A stretch of 64,000 nt of DNA from Paenibacillus sp. (GTDB lineage Bacteria > Bacillota > Bacilli > Paenibacillales > Paenibacillaceae), in assembly GCA_023512345.1 (NCBI GenBank), contig JAILZT010000009.1, forward strand, positions 124,001-188,000, written 5' to 3'. The notes under the pieces were generated by a model that did no database searches, had not been told where the DNA came from, and saw only the letters and a list, made by a program, of their open reading frames with translations. This document shows, in pieces, positions 26,224 to 35,390 of the stretch. Positions within the stretch are counted from its first letter, which is position 1. Each line of letters starts with the position of its first letter. A program made the position numbers and the translations under genes.

Positions 26224-27129
26224 TCATTGAGCGATTTGTTTCGAGAATATTTGCTTTAGGCCTTTTTTGTAGCCTTTGATTGCCGGGAAATTCTTTTTCG
26301 GCCGTTCTCTGAGAATGAGGTAGAGCGTGGTCCATAATAAAGCGAGATACCCTATGGGTCCTGACTTTTTGTCTTTTAGCAGATGGACGTGATTGAGCAC
26401 CCGGGTGTAAGCGACATCCTCGAGATTATCTCTTGAGGCGGGCGATTCATGATGGAGCAGTTTAAGTTCCGGGTTGATGTAGAGCTGGCCTTTATTCAAA
26501 GCAATTCGGGACATGAGGATATCCTCGCCGACACTGTAGCTTTTTAGCCAAGGGACAGGTTGCAGGTCCTGAATAGCTATTTTTTTAAAAGACATGTTAC
26601 AGCCGTGCTGGAACTCTGTTTTGAAGGTCTTCCTTGCTTTGTGCCAGTTGTACATAGATCCCGCTTGGCCGCTTAAGGATAACTTGCCGCTGAATAGGGA
26701 TTGTTGAAATGAGAGAAGGCATCGAATGGTGCCCATGAAGCTATTCCTCATTCCAATGGCTACGCCTCCGACACCTACACAATCCGGATGATCACGGTAG
26801 GTTTGAAGCAAGGTGGAGAAGTAATGGTCGGGAATTTCAACATCGTCATCCAGGAACAAAATCGTGTCCATCGAAGCTAACTCCACGGCCTTTACTCGGG
26901 ATAGCCATAAGCCTGGCTCGGTCTTGCTGTAATAGACAAAAGAATAGCCCTGCTCGTCTAAAAGGGATTCAAACTCGTCAAGCGTCTTTCTGGGTAGATT
27001 GCCGTCATCTACGATGATGATTTCAATGTTGTGGTCTTCACTTAGGTTTTGATTAGTCATAGAATGAATGCACCGTGTCAGGTCCTGTACCCGATTCCTC
27101 GTGCAGATAACTACTGACAATCCTTGCAT
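26224..27129 (-). CDS. Glycosyltransferase family 2 protein
   Basis: About 301-residue GT-A enzyme. Motifs: LSVVICTRNRVQDLTRCIHSM, IEIIIVDDGNLPRKTL, TILFLDDDVEIP with the metal-binding DDD, and a late GEDILMSRIALNKG acceptor or base region. The open frame runs 11 codons further upstream, but the ATG at 27129 has AGGAGTGGAG at good spacing. It is the first gene of the minus-strand polysaccharide cluster, so its upstream region (27130-27250) should hold the cluster promoter. Confidence 0.9.
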   Translation of the reverse strand: MQGLSVVICTRNRVQDLTRCIHSMTNQNLSEDHNIEIIIVDDGNLPRKTLDEFESLLDEQGYSFVYYSKTEPGLWLSRVKAVELASMDTILFLDDDVEIPDHYFSTLLQTYRDHPDCVGVGGVAIGMRNSFMGTIRCLLSFQQSLFSGKLSLSGQAGSMYNWHKARKTFKTEFQHGCNMSFKKIAIQDLQPVPWLKSYSVGEDILMSRIALNKGQLYINPELKLLHHESPASRDNLEDVAYTRVLNHVHLLKDKKSGPIGYLALLWTTLYLILRERPKKNFPAIKGYKKGLKQIFSKQIAQ

Positions 27130-27256
27130 AGACTCCACTCCTCTTTGTCTAAATCTCCACACCTAACTTAAACTTACTATTGGAGTCAAACGATTGTATA
27201 TACTACTTTAGTTTACTTATTTGTCATTTTTACATATTTTAGGACACGAAGAGGTT

Positions 27257-27298
27257 GAAAAAAAGGAACATCCTAGAAGACTGGATGTTCCTTTTTTA
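27257..27298. terminator. Terminator downstream of the SNF2 gene
   Basis: GGAACATCC/GGATGTTCC stem with runs of A on the left and T on the right, usable on both strands. On the minus strand it ends SNF2 transcription before the polysaccharide cluster promoter. Confidence 0.85.
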
Positions 27299-27312
27299 AC
27301 CTTTTTTGAGCC

Positions 27313-30282
27313 TTATTCCGACCATTCCCGGCGAAGTGTGAACAGATCTTTAAGCGCCTCTGTGGACAGCTCTGTAATCCAGCCTTCCGAGCTGGATATT
27401 ACATTATCGCTTAGCTGCTGTTTACTCTCCAGCATCTCATCGATCCGCTCCTCGAGCGTACCAAGTGCAATGAATTTGTGGACCTGGACATCACGGGTTT
27501 GACCCATACGGTAGGCGCGATCCGTTGCCTGATTCTCGACCGCTGGGTTCCACCAGCGGTCGAAGTGAAAGACATGGTTGGCTGCTGTCAGGTTCAGACC
27601 GACTCCCCCAGCCTTCAGGGAAAGAACGAACACGTTCGGCTGTTCACTAGGCTCCAGTTCTGGGGAGGATGACCCTGCGTTGAACTGAAACTGTTCAATC
27701 ATTCGGTCCCGCGCTGTCTTGGAACTGCTTCCGTTCAAGTAGAGTACGGGCTCTTGCAGCTCCTGCTGAATGACTCGCTGGAGCATTTGGCCCATGCCGA
27801 CGTACTGGGTGAAGATCAGGCAACGTTCTCCTTCTTCGCGCAGCTCCTTCACCATAGCCATAAGCCGTTCCAGCTTGGAGGATCGCGTAATCAGAGCTTC
27901 TGTGTCCAAAGTGCTACCCGGCGGCGGGAGAGGCTCTTTCTTCAGGAGCATCGGATGATCGCACAGCTGCTTAAGCTGTGTGAGTGCTCCGAGAATGGCC
28001 CCTTTTCGCTCAATCCCCTCAAGCTTTTGCATACGTTCCAGGAGGCTGTTCACGGCCTGATCGTACAGGACACCTTGCTCTGCGGTTAGGTGTACATAGG
28101 TTTTCATTTCATTTTTTTCCGGCAGATCGAGCTGGATTTCCGGGTCCTTTTTCTTGCGGCGGAGCATGAAGGGCCTGACCAGTCTTTGCAGGTCGGCTGT
28201 GCGCCTTTCGTCCCGTTCCTTCTCGATTGCATTACTGAAGCGATCTTGGAAAGACTTGGCACTGCCTAAATATCCTGGTGTTATGAAATCATAGATCGAC
28301 CAGAGCTCGGAAAGTCGATTCTCAATAGGTGTTCCGGTAAGCGCAATGCGATGTTGAGCGGGGAAGCTCCGTACAGCGGCCGATTGTTTGGTCTGGGCAT
28401 TCTTGATATTCTGTGCTTCGTCCAAGCAAACCGTTGCCCAAGTGAATTCCTTAAGCATTTCCTGATCCAGTGAAGCTGTGGCATAGGAAGTTAGAACCAC
28501 ATCAGCTTGTCCTGCTGCTCCCTGAAAGAACCCCCCGTCTAGGCGTTTGCTTCCATAGTGAAGCATTACCTTGAGGGAAGGGGCGAAACGAGTCAACTCT
28601 TTCTGCCAATTACCCAGTACAGAGGTAGGGCAAATAATTAGGGAAGGCCATGAGGACAGATGCTCAGCCGTATTTTCTTTGATATGAAGCAGATAGGCAA
28701 TCAGTTGTACTGTTTTGCCGAGTCCCATATCATCAGCCAAGCAGGCCCCAAGGCCGAAGCGCCGCAAAAAGGTGAGCCAGGAGTAGCCCTGACGCTGGTA
28801 GGTTCGAAGCTCAGCCTGAAGGGTGGCAGGAACCTCTAGATTTGGCCATTCTTTTTGCTTCCCTAGTTGATCTATCAGCTGAATCAAATGGCTGTTCAGC
28901 TCCACCTCAAGCCGAAGGCGTGCGGGGTCCTGTGCGGATGCCTCAGAAATGTCTCCATTGTCCCCATCGCTATTTCCAAGCAAATGAAGCTGCAATACAT
29001 CCTGGAAAGACAGGCCTTGACTCTTGTCCATTCCCTCCATAGCCCTACGAATCTGGGCCAGTAAGGCAGGGTCAAGCGTGATCCATTGTCCGCGAAAGCG
29101 AACGATCCGTTCATTTCGGGCAGCAAGCTCATTGAATTCAGCTTCCGTAAGTTCAGCATCGCCAATAGCCACACGCCAGTCGAAATCGATGATTGAATCC
29201 AGCCCGAATAGGGATTGGCTCCCGCGGCTTCCTGATTCTGCACTAACCTTGGCACGCAGCCGTGGTTTTTTCCGGCTGGCGGTTTCCCACCAGGCAGGGA
29301 GAAGGACCTGCCATCCTGCATCCAGCAGGCGCCGGCTATCTAGAGTCAAGAACCGCCAGGCCGTCTCATTGTCGAGCGGCAGCCCGAGCACATCGCTGCC
29401 ACCTGCGAACCGCTCCTCAGCCAGACTTGCTCTGAGACGCATGAGCCAACTGGCAGAGCGCTCCTGCACATGCTCTGTCCACTCTGCCGGCCACAAGCCG
29501 GATGCTTCACCATCGTCGCCCAGACGCACAGGGACTAGTGCTGATTCATCCAGCTTGTCCTGCAGAACAAGCTTAAGACGCCATTCGGTTTCCTCTTCAT
29601 CCGGCTCGAGCAACTGCAAGGCAGGTCGGAAAGGCGCTGTATCTGCTTTCCAGCCGATAGACATAAGCCAATCGCCGGAGTTCATACCCGCGGCAGCGTT
29701 GCGATCCATGTCGAACAGCCGTGGGAATTCTCTCCTTAAATCGGCAGCTTCGTGTGGAGTTCCATAATAGAGCTGAGTCACGGCGGCCGAGAAAGCGGCC
29801 CGCAGCCCTTCCAAGAAGCTGTTGTCTACTGCTGTTTCCCGGAGTGCAGCCAGCTCTATTTCGTCGATTTCAGCTATAGCTGCCAAGGCTTTATCATCCC
29901 AAATCCACCCTAGCTTTCCTTGTTGGTAAGCAGAAAGGCTAGGCATGTATTGTTTTTCATTCAAACACTTTACGAGTGAAGGGGACAGCTTTATCAACTG
30001 AGCGGCTTCTCCTTCCCACGACCAATCAATATGGGTGAGCAGCTTCTGTTCAGCGAAGAAGGGAAGTACCTGCTCGGCAGGAAGGATGATAAGCTGGGTT
30101 CCTTCTGTAGGTTCAATGGTCAACTCTGTTCCATAAAAGGAGGCCTCATGCCAGGCGAACAACCGCTGTTTAAGAAGGAATCCCGGCACGTAATCATCCG
30201 TTTCTGTAGATCCGAATATAAGAGCATCTCCATACTGGCTTAAGGCAGCATGAACGGTAATGGTTTGTAGATACTTACTCAT
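27313..30282 (-). CDS. SNF2-family DNA-dependent ATPase/helicase
   Basis: 989-residue protein of the bacterial SNF2 (RapA/HepA-like) group. The first ~480 residues are the SNF2-associated region. The ATPase core starts near ELRTYQRQGYSWLTFL; Walker A is DDMGLGKT at about residue 517, Walker B DEAQ near 620, motif III LTGTPIEN, and the C-terminal helicase lobe has LIFTQYVGMG, LKAGGVGLNL and DRAYRMGQ. Such proteins translocate on double-stranded DNA and remodel protein-DNA complexes. Its ATG overlaps the TGA of the upstream SWIM gene (ATGA), so the two are translationally coupled. Confidence 0.95.
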   Translation of the reverse strand: MSKYLQTITVHAALSQYGDALIFGSTETDDYVPGFLLKQRLFAWHEASFYGTELTIEPTEGTQLIILPAEQVLPFFAEQKLLTHIDWSWEGEAAQLIKLSPSLVKCLNEKQYMPSLSAYQQGKLGWIWDDKALAAIAEIDEIELAALRETAVDNSFLEGLRAAFSAAVTQLYYGTPHEAADLRREFPRLFDMDRNAAAGMNSGDWLMSIGWKADTAPFRPALQLLEPDEEETEWRLKLVLQDKLDESALVPVRLGDDGEASGLWPAEWTEHVQERSASWLMRLRASLAEERFAGGSDVLGLPLDNETAWRFLTLDSRRLLDAGWQVLLPAWWETASRKKPRLRAKVSAESGSRGSQSLFGLDSIIDFDWRVAIGDAELTEAEFNELAARNERIVRFRGQWITLDPALLAQIRRAMEGMDKSQGLSFQDVLQLHLLGNSDGDNGDISEASAQDPARLRLEVELNSHLIQLIDQLGKQKEWPNLEVPATLQAELRTYQRQGYSWLTFLRRFGLGACLADDMGLGKTVQLIAYLLHIKENTAEHLSSWPSLIICPTSVLGNWQKELTRFAPSLKVMLHYGSKRLDGGFFQGAAGQADVVLTSYATASLDQEMLKEFTWATVCLDEAQNIKNAQTKQSAAVRSFPAQHRIALTGTPIENRLSELWSIYDFITPGYLGSAKSFQDRFSNAIEKERDERRTADLQRLVRPFMLRRKKKDPEIQLDLPEKNEMKTYVHLTAEQGVLYDQAVNSLLERMQKLEGIERKGAILGALTQLKQLCDHPMLLKKEPLPPPGSTLDTEALITRSSKLERLMAMVKELREEGERCLIFTQYVGMGQMLQRVIQQELQEPVLYLNGSSSKTARDRMIEQFQFNAGSSSPELEPSEQPNVFVLSLKAGGVGLNLTAANHVFHFDRWWNPAVENQATDRAYRMGQTRDVQVHKFIALGTLEERIDEMLESKQQLSDNVISSSEGWITELSTEALKDLFTLRREWSE

Positions 30283-31892
30283 GATATAAGTTTTCCTTTC
30301 CGAAGCTCCTCCTGCAGCGCGCGAAGCCGGCTGTGACGAATGGTGAATGCGCGAAGGAAAGTCTCCCAGCGCTCTTCCTGCTTCATTTTTTTATATAGCT
30401 TTTGCAGACGTTTAAGAAGCTTCACCGCAGCTTTGTAGCTGCCACGGTTTTTCTCGGACACATATCTTTCAACCGCCTGATGGTAGAAGGGCAGCAGCGT
30501 TTCGGGTGCGTGTTTCTCCAGCGGCTGCAGCTTCGTTACCCGGAAATTAGCAGGCTCTCTTCCCGCAGACAGCTGGTAGTCCATCCATTCCTGCCATTTG
30601 CTGTACGTGAGCAGCTTCTCGTCGTAAATATCGCGGGAGGATGGAAGGAGCTCGACCAGTGCATTCCACATCAGAGGCTCCGCATCGGGAAGCTCTTCAA
30701 TAGCCTTATCCCAATATTGAGAATACTCGTCTAGCTTGTAGATTCGACGATGACTGAGCAGACTGCCAATCTGCACAAGCCAAGCTACCAATCGGGGCCA
30801 AGCTTTGGCCTCTGTTAAAGGTGCGAGGAAGCGCATCAACCCCTCAGGTTGGAAATCGGGGCGCTCAGCCGCGGATTTAAGCAAAGCCCAGGCCGCTTCA
30901 TCCTCAAATAACTGGAAATGAACCCAGCCTTGGGCCAGCAGCAGGGAATAACGGGATAGTGAGGAACCCAGCTTCTCTTCAAGCTGCTGGAGCTGGTCTA
31001 ATTCCTCTGAAAAGAGTATGTTGTCTTGGATATTGGGGATAATCCATTGGCTCCAGAGCGAGTAGTAACAGGCTGAGAAATGAGAACGGTCACGGGTTTC
31101 TGTAAGCATTTCATGGCGAAGATAGGCTAAGGTATCCTTCACACGATGCCATTGATCTGGCTCTACATCCAACTGGAGTGAATTCGCGAAGGTATGTTCA
31201 ATGTCTGACTGCAGCTCGGACACCGCCAGGTGAGTATAATAGCCCACGAAATTTCCAAAGGAATGGCTCTGGAGGCGAGCAGGCTTGGTCAGCACTTCTA
31301 GAAGAAAGAGTTGGGCGTGCAGTCTGAACAGCTGCTCTGTGATAGGCGTGAGCGGCGGTTTTATTCGGAATATGAGGGCCAGCGCAGCTTCGACATATTG
31401 TGGATTCCGAACTTGCTGCGCCAAAGGGGCAATGCAGCTTTCGAACCACTCGTGCCAATCCATAACCTTCATGGTAGGAATGCGGCTGGCCGCCTTTTGT
31501 ACTGCAGTCTGAGGGCTGTGGGTATTTCGCAGGGTACTGGATTCCGTAGATACAGGCGCAGCTTTGGCGTTCACCAACGCAGGGACAGAACGATTCTGCC
31601 AATCTGCGAAGTTTAGCAGAACGGCGGCCATATGTTTACAGGGACCTTGAACCGGGCAGTTGCAATGGCTAAGTGATAAGGAATCATGGTTGATTTCAAC
31701 TCGGTATTCTTCTCTTCCCTCAACAACAGCTTCCATAATAGGAGGATTTGTCATAGAGAATTGAAGGACACGCCCCTGCTTGTAATATTGAAATCCACGT
31801 TTAAGCGTCAAATCATCGAAATGATAAGATACACTTTGAATAAGGGCAATCCACTGGGCATCATCTATGGCATAGGTAGGTGTAAGTTTCAT
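30279..31892 (-). CDS. SWIM zinc-finger domain protein
   Basis: 537-residue protein with an N-terminal SWIM zinc finger: Cys77-x-Cys79, then Cys85-x-His87 in HCNCPVQGPCKH. SWIM fingers bind DNA or proteins and often accompany SWI2/SNF2 ATPases. The remaining ~440 residues are helical with repeated Leu/Trp-rich segments and no enzyme motif I recognise. The stop overlaps the start of the SNF2 gene by the ATGA arrangement, a strong sign that the products work together. The frame begins at an ATG with GGAGAGC upstream. Confidence 0.92.
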   Translation of the reverse strand: MKLTPTYAIDDAQWIALIQSVSYHFDDLTLKRGFQYYKQGRVLQFSMTNPPIMEAVVEGREEYRVEINHDSLSLSHCNCPVQGPCKHMAAVLLNFADWQNRSVPALVNAKAAPVSTESSTLRNTHSPQTAVQKAASRIPTMKVMDWHEWFESCIAPLAQQVRNPQYVEAALALIFRIKPPLTPITEQLFRLHAQLFLLEVLTKPARLQSHSFGNFVGYYTHLAVSELQSDIEHTFANSLQLDVEPDQWHRVKDTLAYLRHEMLTETRDRSHFSACYYSLWSQWIIPNIQDNILFSEELDQLQQLEEKLGSSLSRYSLLLAQGWVHFQLFEDEAAWALLKSAAERPDFQPEGLMRFLAPLTEAKAWPRLVAWLVQIGSLLSHRRIYKLDEYSQYWDKAIEELPDAEPLMWNALVELLPSSRDIYDEKLLTYSKWQEWMDYQLSAGREPANFRVTKLQPLEKHAPETLLPFYHQAVERYVSEKNRGSYKAAVKLLKRLQKLYKKMKQEERWETFLRAFTIRHSRLRALQEELRKGKLIS

Positions 31893-32060
31893 TGTTATAG
31901 CTCTCCTGATGGTTCAATAGTCTCTTTTATTTCTTTTTTATTATATCACTTTTGCCAGAGATGACCGCCCTATATCAAAAGTCCTTGTGCAGCGTGAAGT
32001 ACAGTAATAAGATCTAAAGAGTATTGAATTCATATGACAAGAGAAAACGAGGATCCGAAT

Positions 32061-32759
32061 ATGATCGTGCTGCACTTGTTAATCTTATATTTAGCATTTT
32101 GGGTTCCCATATGGGGATATTACGCCTATAAGAAATTTAAGATAGACATCCTAATTAATCCCGGCAAAAAAATGACCTATTACCGTCGTACCGTTATCGA
32201 GCAATGGACTATGGCTGCGGTATTTGCAGGATATGTGTATGGGTCAGGAATTTCGTGGTCTGAGTTGGGCTTCGGCGGTGCCGATTGGGGAAGGCTCTCT
32301 ATTTTGATTTTTGCGGAATTAGTCATCGTTATTGTAGCCCCGCTGATTATGGTTGCTTTCGTCCGTGGATATAGAGAAACAATAGATAAGCAATTTCAGA
32401 GTATGGAAGATTTTTTGCCGGCCACAGCTCGTGAGAAGCGATTCTGGATCTTAATATCCTTAACTGCCGGAATATGCGAGCAGTTTTTATTCCGTTCTTT
32501 TTTGTTTTATTATTTGCCTCTTCTCCTGCCGGGGTTGTCAGCAGTTTGGGTAATCGTCATCAGCAGTCTTATTTTCGGCTTGGGGCATTGCTATCAGGGG
32601 ACAAAAGGGATTCTGTCTACGGCTGTTCTAGGTGGACTTTTTGGATGTCTGTATTATTTTACCGGCTCGATAATGCTCTGCATGTTGCTTCACTTCCTAT
32701 TTGATGCCAGAATTATCGCCTTGCTCCCCCGAGATAAGCCTGCGGATCTTACCTTATAG
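32061..32759 (+). CDS. CPBP-family intramembrane protease (CAAX/Abi type), variant motif 1
   Basis: About 232-residue polytopic membrane protein with roughly seven hydrophobic helices. The CPBP domain shows motif 1 as CEQFLFRSF, where the usual EExxxR has become EQxxxR, motif 2 as FGLGHCYQG, and motif 3 as HFLFDA. The first Glu and both His are kept, so activity is possible. An in-frame ATG at 32034 lacks a ribosome-binding site, while that at 32061 has CGAGGA upstream. Relatives in Firmicutes are linked to bacteriocin self-immunity or protein processing; nothing here fixes the role. It is divergent from the SWIM gene. Confidence 0.85.
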   Translation: MIVLHLLILYLAFWVPIWGYYAYKKFKIDILINPGKKMTYYRRTVIEQWTMAAVFAGYVYGSGISWSELGFGGADWGRLSILIFAELVIVIVAPLIMVAFVRGYRETIDKQFQSMEDFLPATAREKRFWILISLTAGICEQFLFRSFLFYYLPLLLPGLSAVWVIVISSLIFGLGHCYQGTKGILSTAVLGGLFGCLYYFTGSIMLCMLLHFLFDARIIALLPRDKPADLTL

Positions 32760-32958
32760 AGATGGGATTTTAATATTGCAATCTATATTGACTAGGCACC
32801 GCAACAAGGGTGTCTTTTAGTTATGCTGGTATATACATTGAAGCTTAGGCTTAATATCTGAAATTTTAAAGGTTATAATAGATCTGTGTTGAAGTTAACT
32901 GGAGTGTGGATACTGCCCCTAATCATAGATAAGAAAGTGGAAGGATGAAGCTGCTGCA

Positions 32959-35277
32959 ATGCTGCGATATAAATTTAAATACTTGCTTAAAAATAAACAG
33001 ACCCGACTTATTTTAATGCTTACGGTCAGTATTTCGATATTGATTACTTTGATCGGCCTTTTTTCCTATCGACAATACAGAAATGCTCTCGACACCGAGC
33101 TTAACACGCCTAATGTGGAGCTCCTGCAGATTAATCAGGACGTCACCAACCGGGCGATGAGAGAATTCGATAACAAGGCGGTCGAAGTGTCTTTCCAGCC
33201 GACGGTCGTTAAATTCGTAGCTGCGGAGACTGACAGTAGTGCAGGAATTGCGAATGAGGCGCTGTCCCATTTGAGAACCTTGTCTACAGAGCCGGATATC
33301 CACTCCATTAGCGTCATTAAATTTAAAGAACGTTCCGTTCTGTCCAGTGAGTACGGGTATAAGTCCGCTTGGGAGGATGCTCCCGATTTTGCGTGGAGTA
33401 CTTGGATCGATGAGATTAAAGAGAAGCCACTTTTGATCAAAAGAAGGCTGTACAGCGGGGATAACCCGAAGCTTAGAGGAACCGAACTGCTCTCCTTGGC
33501 AAGACCCATTGTTCAAAATGGGGAAATTGTCGGAGCGGTTATGATTAATCTGGATTATGACAGGCTGTTCTCGCAAATGTATACCCATTTATCGAACTAT
33601 CAATTTGTATATAATTTGGATGGTGAATTAATTTACCCGAAATTGAATCTGCCCTTTTCTCATACGGAAATGAATGAAATGCTCTCTTTAATCGATGTAA
33701 GTCCCTTTGCTCATGTGAGTATTAACGATCAGGACTACATGGCCAACCAAACCTTTTCAAATGTCACCGGTTGGAGGTTGGTTTCACTGGTTCCCATGGA
33801 GCAGCTGCTCAAAAATGTGGAGATTGCCCGGAACATGATGCTTTTATTATCATTCATCTCTATTTTTGTGGGCTGTTCAGGTATTTATTATTATAATTTT
33901 GCGGCCTTCCGGCCCTTAAAGAGAATCAATAAGCTGCTAAGCCCGGATCAGAACGCCATAGGACATGGCAATCTTCATGATCTGGAACCTGTCATCGGGA
34001 AGCTTGTAGGAGATTTCCAAAGCAAGTCGCTGGTGGCAGACTGGAGCCTGCCGGAGCTGCGCTCCAAATTCGTTCAGGATTTGATTACACGGAGCATTGG
34101 GACACAGGAGACGCACACGAAATGGGAGCATTACTTTCAGGGCTGGGTGGAAGGTCCCTTTGAAATGATCCTCGTCTCTATTGATCGGCATTGGCAATGG
34201 GCTGCCTCCTATATGGAGGAAGACGAAATGCTGCTGAAGTATGCAATGAACAACGTGATTACAGAGTACTTCGAACCTTCTTGGCGAATCGTAACGACTG
34301 CACCTCAGAAGGATAGCCTGGTTGTTCTACTCCAATTGAAGGCGCCGGAAGCGAAGTCGCTGCGCGAGGATGCAGAGAACCTTATAGACAAGCTGATGGA
34401 GTTATTGAAGATATCGGTGTCCTTGGGGATAGGCTCTACAGCTCCCGGTATTCTGAATGTGACCCGATCCTACATGGAAGCCAACCTTGCTTTGTCTTAC
34501 CGCCTCTACGAGGGATATGGACAAGTTCGTGATTATAAGACTATGGAAGCTATACATGAAGAAAATACTCAGGCGGCAGATGACTCTCTGAAAACAGAGG
34601 TACTTCATGCTTTGAAATCTTCCGATAGCGACACCTCTGTGCAATGGATAAGAAGATGGTCGGCAGAGGTTCGGAAAAAAGGGATACAACCGCAAAAGGT
34701 ATTCCGCATGGTAGATGATCTGCTGCAAGAAATACTAGCAGTTGCAATTATGGGGGGGCATACCCTTCCACCTGAGCTCGCCGATTATACTTGGCACCAA
34801 GTGACCACGATGGATTTAGCTGAGATTGAAGAAATGCTCTGCCATGTGGTTAAGCATATGTCTAAGGAATTGGAACAGCACAGACAATCTAAGGAGTATC
34901 AGCTGGTCCAAGCTATGATTCAATATATGCAGGGTAACCTGCAGCTTAATATTGGTCTACAGGAGATAGCCTCTCATGTGAACATGGGTGTCTCCTCTGT
35001 CAGCACCATATTCAAAGAAGAGACGGGAACGACGGTATATGACTATTTAACCAACCTCAGAATTGATAAAGCCAGCGAGCTGTTAAAGGATAGTAATCTG
35101 AAGATTGCCGATATTGCCCTGCAAGTCGGGTATCAGAACGAGAACAGCTTTATTCGGGTATTCCGGAAGAACAAATCTATAACACCCGGTAAATTCCGAG
35201 AGAACAGCAAATATTCCAATGAGTATGCAGATCAGCCAAAACCGCACCATTCCAGCGTTTCTGAAGATTCGGAATAA
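32959..35277 (+). CDS. Membrane-bound AraC-family regulator with extracellular sensor
   Basis: 772-residue one-component regulator. A transmembrane helix at ~19-39 and another at ~293-315 bracket an extracellular domain with the dCache-like pattern (LSLARPIVQNGEIVGAVMINLDYDRLF). A large cytoplasmic region follows, and the C-terminus holds two AraC-type helix-turn-helices: LNIGLQEIASHVNMGVSSVSTIFKEETG and LKIADIALQVGYQNENSFIRVFRKNKSITPGKFR. It should sense a signal outside and bind DNA while still tethered. GGAAGG lies about 14 bases before the ATG, somewhat far. The neighbouring binding protein and permease are the likely targets. Confidence 0.9.
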   Translation: MLRYKFKYLLKNKQTRLILMLTVSISILITLIGLFSYRQYRNALDTELNTPNVELLQINQDVTNRAMREFDNKAVEVSFQPTVVKFVAAETDSSAGIANEALSHLRTLSTEPDIHSISVIKFKERSVLSSEYGYKSAWEDAPDFAWSTWIDEIKEKPLLIKRRLYSGDNPKLRGTELLSLARPIVQNGEIVGAVMINLDYDRLFSQMYTHLSNYQFVYNLDGELIYPKLNLPFSHTEMNEMLSLIDVSPFAHVSINDQDYMANQTFSNVTGWRLVSLVPMEQLLKNVEIARNMMLLLSFISIFVGCSGIYYYNFAAFRPLKRINKLLSPDQNAIGHGNLHDLEPVIGKLVGDFQSKSLVADWSLPELRSKFVQDLITRSIGTQETHTKWEHYFQGWVEGPFEMILVSIDRHWQWAASYMEEDEMLLKYAMNNVITEYFEPSWRIVTTAPQKDSLVVLLQLKAPEAKSLREDAENLIDKLMELLKISVSLGIGSTAPGILNVTRSYMEANLALSYRLYEGYGQVRDYKTMEAIHEENTQAADDSLKTEVLHALKSSDSDTSVQWIRRWSAEVRKKGIQPQKVFRMVDDLLQEILAVAIMGGHTLPPELADYTWHQVTTMDLAEIEEMLCHVVKHMSKELEQHRQSKEYQLVQAMIQYMQGNLQLNIGLQEIASHVNMGVSSVSTIFKEETGTTVYDYLTNLRIDKASELLKDSNLKIADIALQVGYQNENSFIRVFRKNKSITPGKFRENSKYSNEYADQPKPHHSSVSEDSE

Positions 35278-35390
35278 GATTATACGATTGTTGAACCCCC
35301 TCCAAATGCGATACACTCCGATTGAGAAAAGATTCACAAAACCAATTGGATGATATTGCGGAGGTGAAAGAACAAGAAAAGAGGGAGCGT

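Noticed and set aside
29024..29767. 247-codon open frame on the plus strand inside the SNF2 gene
   Set aside because: The Ser/Arg-rich composition is that of an antisense shadow, and the minus-strand frame carries clear SNF2-family domains.
33013..33588. 191-codon open frame opposite the AraC-type regulator
   Set aside because: Shadow of the sensor-domain coding sequence, with no start signal or homology.
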